This document shows positions 63,707-64,000 of a stretch of DNA of 64,000 nt, in pieces. Under the pieces are notes generated by a model. That model did not search any database, was not told where the DNA came from, and worked only from the letters and a program-made list of their open reading frames with translations. The stretch is from Candidatus Poribacteria bacterium. Lineage in GTDB: Bacteria; Poribacteria; WGA-4E; WGA-3G. The DNA lies in the NCBI GenBank assembly GCA_028824685.1, contig JAPPCZ010000034.1:166444-230443 (forward strand). The letters run 5' to 3'. The position numbers were made by a program, and so were the translations under genes. Within the stretch, counting starts at the first letter, position 1, and every line of letters begins with the position of its first letter.

Positions 63707-63931
63707 TAGCATAACCAGGGTTATTTAGTTTTAAGAATTATCGGTTAATAGATTTTACTGAGAGTTTATATTGTAGGTCGGGTTGAGGAACGAAACCCGA
63801 CATGATCGCACTACCACACTAAGATTGTCGGGTTTCGTTCCTCAACCCGACCTACAATGCGACTATAAAATATTAACGTTTGCAATAAAATCCGTAGAAA
63901 AACTGAAAACTAAATAACCCTGTAGCGTAAC
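63707..63931. mobile_element. MITE 2 with 9-bp target duplication
   Basis: The element spans 63716-63922, with inverted ends CAGGGTTATTTAGTTTT (left) and its complement (right). Flanks are TAGCATAAC and TAGCGTAAC (one mismatch). The centre (63770-63801 against 63827-63858) is a perfect 32-bp inverted repeat around a 25-bp loop. It is the inverted relative of the element at 53232-53430. Confidence 0.85.
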
Positions 63932-63980
63932 CTGTTAGGTTGTGTGCACTCTGCACAAACTGGAAAGTTTGTGCTACGGC
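63923..63980 (+). repeat. F-type double hairpin at right edge
   Basis: GTAGCGTAACCTGTTAGGTTGTG then GCACAAACT-GGA-AAGTTTGTGC and CTAC. It carries the right target copy of MITE 2, so the MITE inserted into an older F repeat. Confidence 0.7.
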
Positions 63981-64000
63981 ACAGTCCAATAGGTCGGTTT

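Overview
The window is a 64 kb piece of a chromosome from an uncultured-type Gram-negative bacterium. An outer-membrane Omp85/BamA-type protein shows a second membrane. Phytanoyl-CoA dioxygenase, several Gfo/Idh/MocA dehydrogenases, xylose-isomerase-like TIM barrels, a mandelate racemase/enolase enzyme, a DUF1501 Tat protein, a sulfatase, Uma2 proteins and very many short palindromic repeats occur together. That mix is typical of Candidatus Poribacteria or a related PVC/FCB-type lineage. This placement is inference from gene content; no 16S gene is present.

Layout. 0-8 kb: a gluconolactonase-like gene cut by the left edge, tRNA-Arg(CCG), two secreted/unknown proteins, a PIN-domain toxin-like pair, an EamA exporter, a PhyH dioxygenase, then infA-rsgA-GNAT. 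8-9.3 kb: an unusual control region with two copies of a 28-bp box, each followed by a promoter and a tiny ORF, ahead of a sigma-region-4-like HTH gene. 9.3-12.5 kb: Gfo/Idh dehydrogenase plus MFS exporter, then repeats. 12.5-22 kb: an accessory-looking stretch with an AAA ATPase/nuclease, an RraA plus HpcH/HpaI aldolase pair, two unknown genes (one behind a 26-bp perfect palindrome) and a single-chain type IIG restriction-methylation-specificity protein. 22.5-28 kb: a six-gene minus-strand block (sugar epimerase, Uma2, enolase-superfamily enzyme, SDR, TatD, XylH-like permease). 28-40 kb: DUF1501, rsmD, GH36-like alpha-galactosidase, family-4 uracil-DNA glycosylase, bisphosphate nucleotidase, alcohol dehydrogenase, Gfo/Idh, TPR, oligogalacturonate-lyase-like and methyltransferase genes. 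40-45 kb: VIT/vWA protein, sulfatase, sugar epimerase. 46-51 kb: aroK-aroB followed by four membrane-protein genes that read as one operon. 51-64 kb: TPR protein, Uma2, GNAT, GT-C glycosyltransferase, adenylate kinase-like, xylose isomerase, a large Omp85 fusion and ygfZ.

Much of the coding content serves breakdown of plant/algal or sponge-type sugars and uronates (alpha-galactosidase, oligogalacturonate lyase-like, enolase superfamily, aldolases, xylose isomerase, NAD-dependent sugar dehydrogenases, sulfatase), alongside ordinary housekeeping genes (infA, rsgA, rsmD, aroK, aroB, tatD, ygfZ).

The most striking non-coding signal is the density of short hairpin repeats in nearly every intergenic gap. 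Several families keep the layout but change both arms together (compensatory stem changes). One copy carries a second element inserted exactly in its loop. Two roughly 200-bp elements have matching terminal inverted repeats and 9-bp target duplications, so they are MITEs. Together with the 28-bp-box/mini-ORF control region, the aro-linked four-gene membrane operon and the Omp85 fusion, these are the best candidates for undescribed biology.
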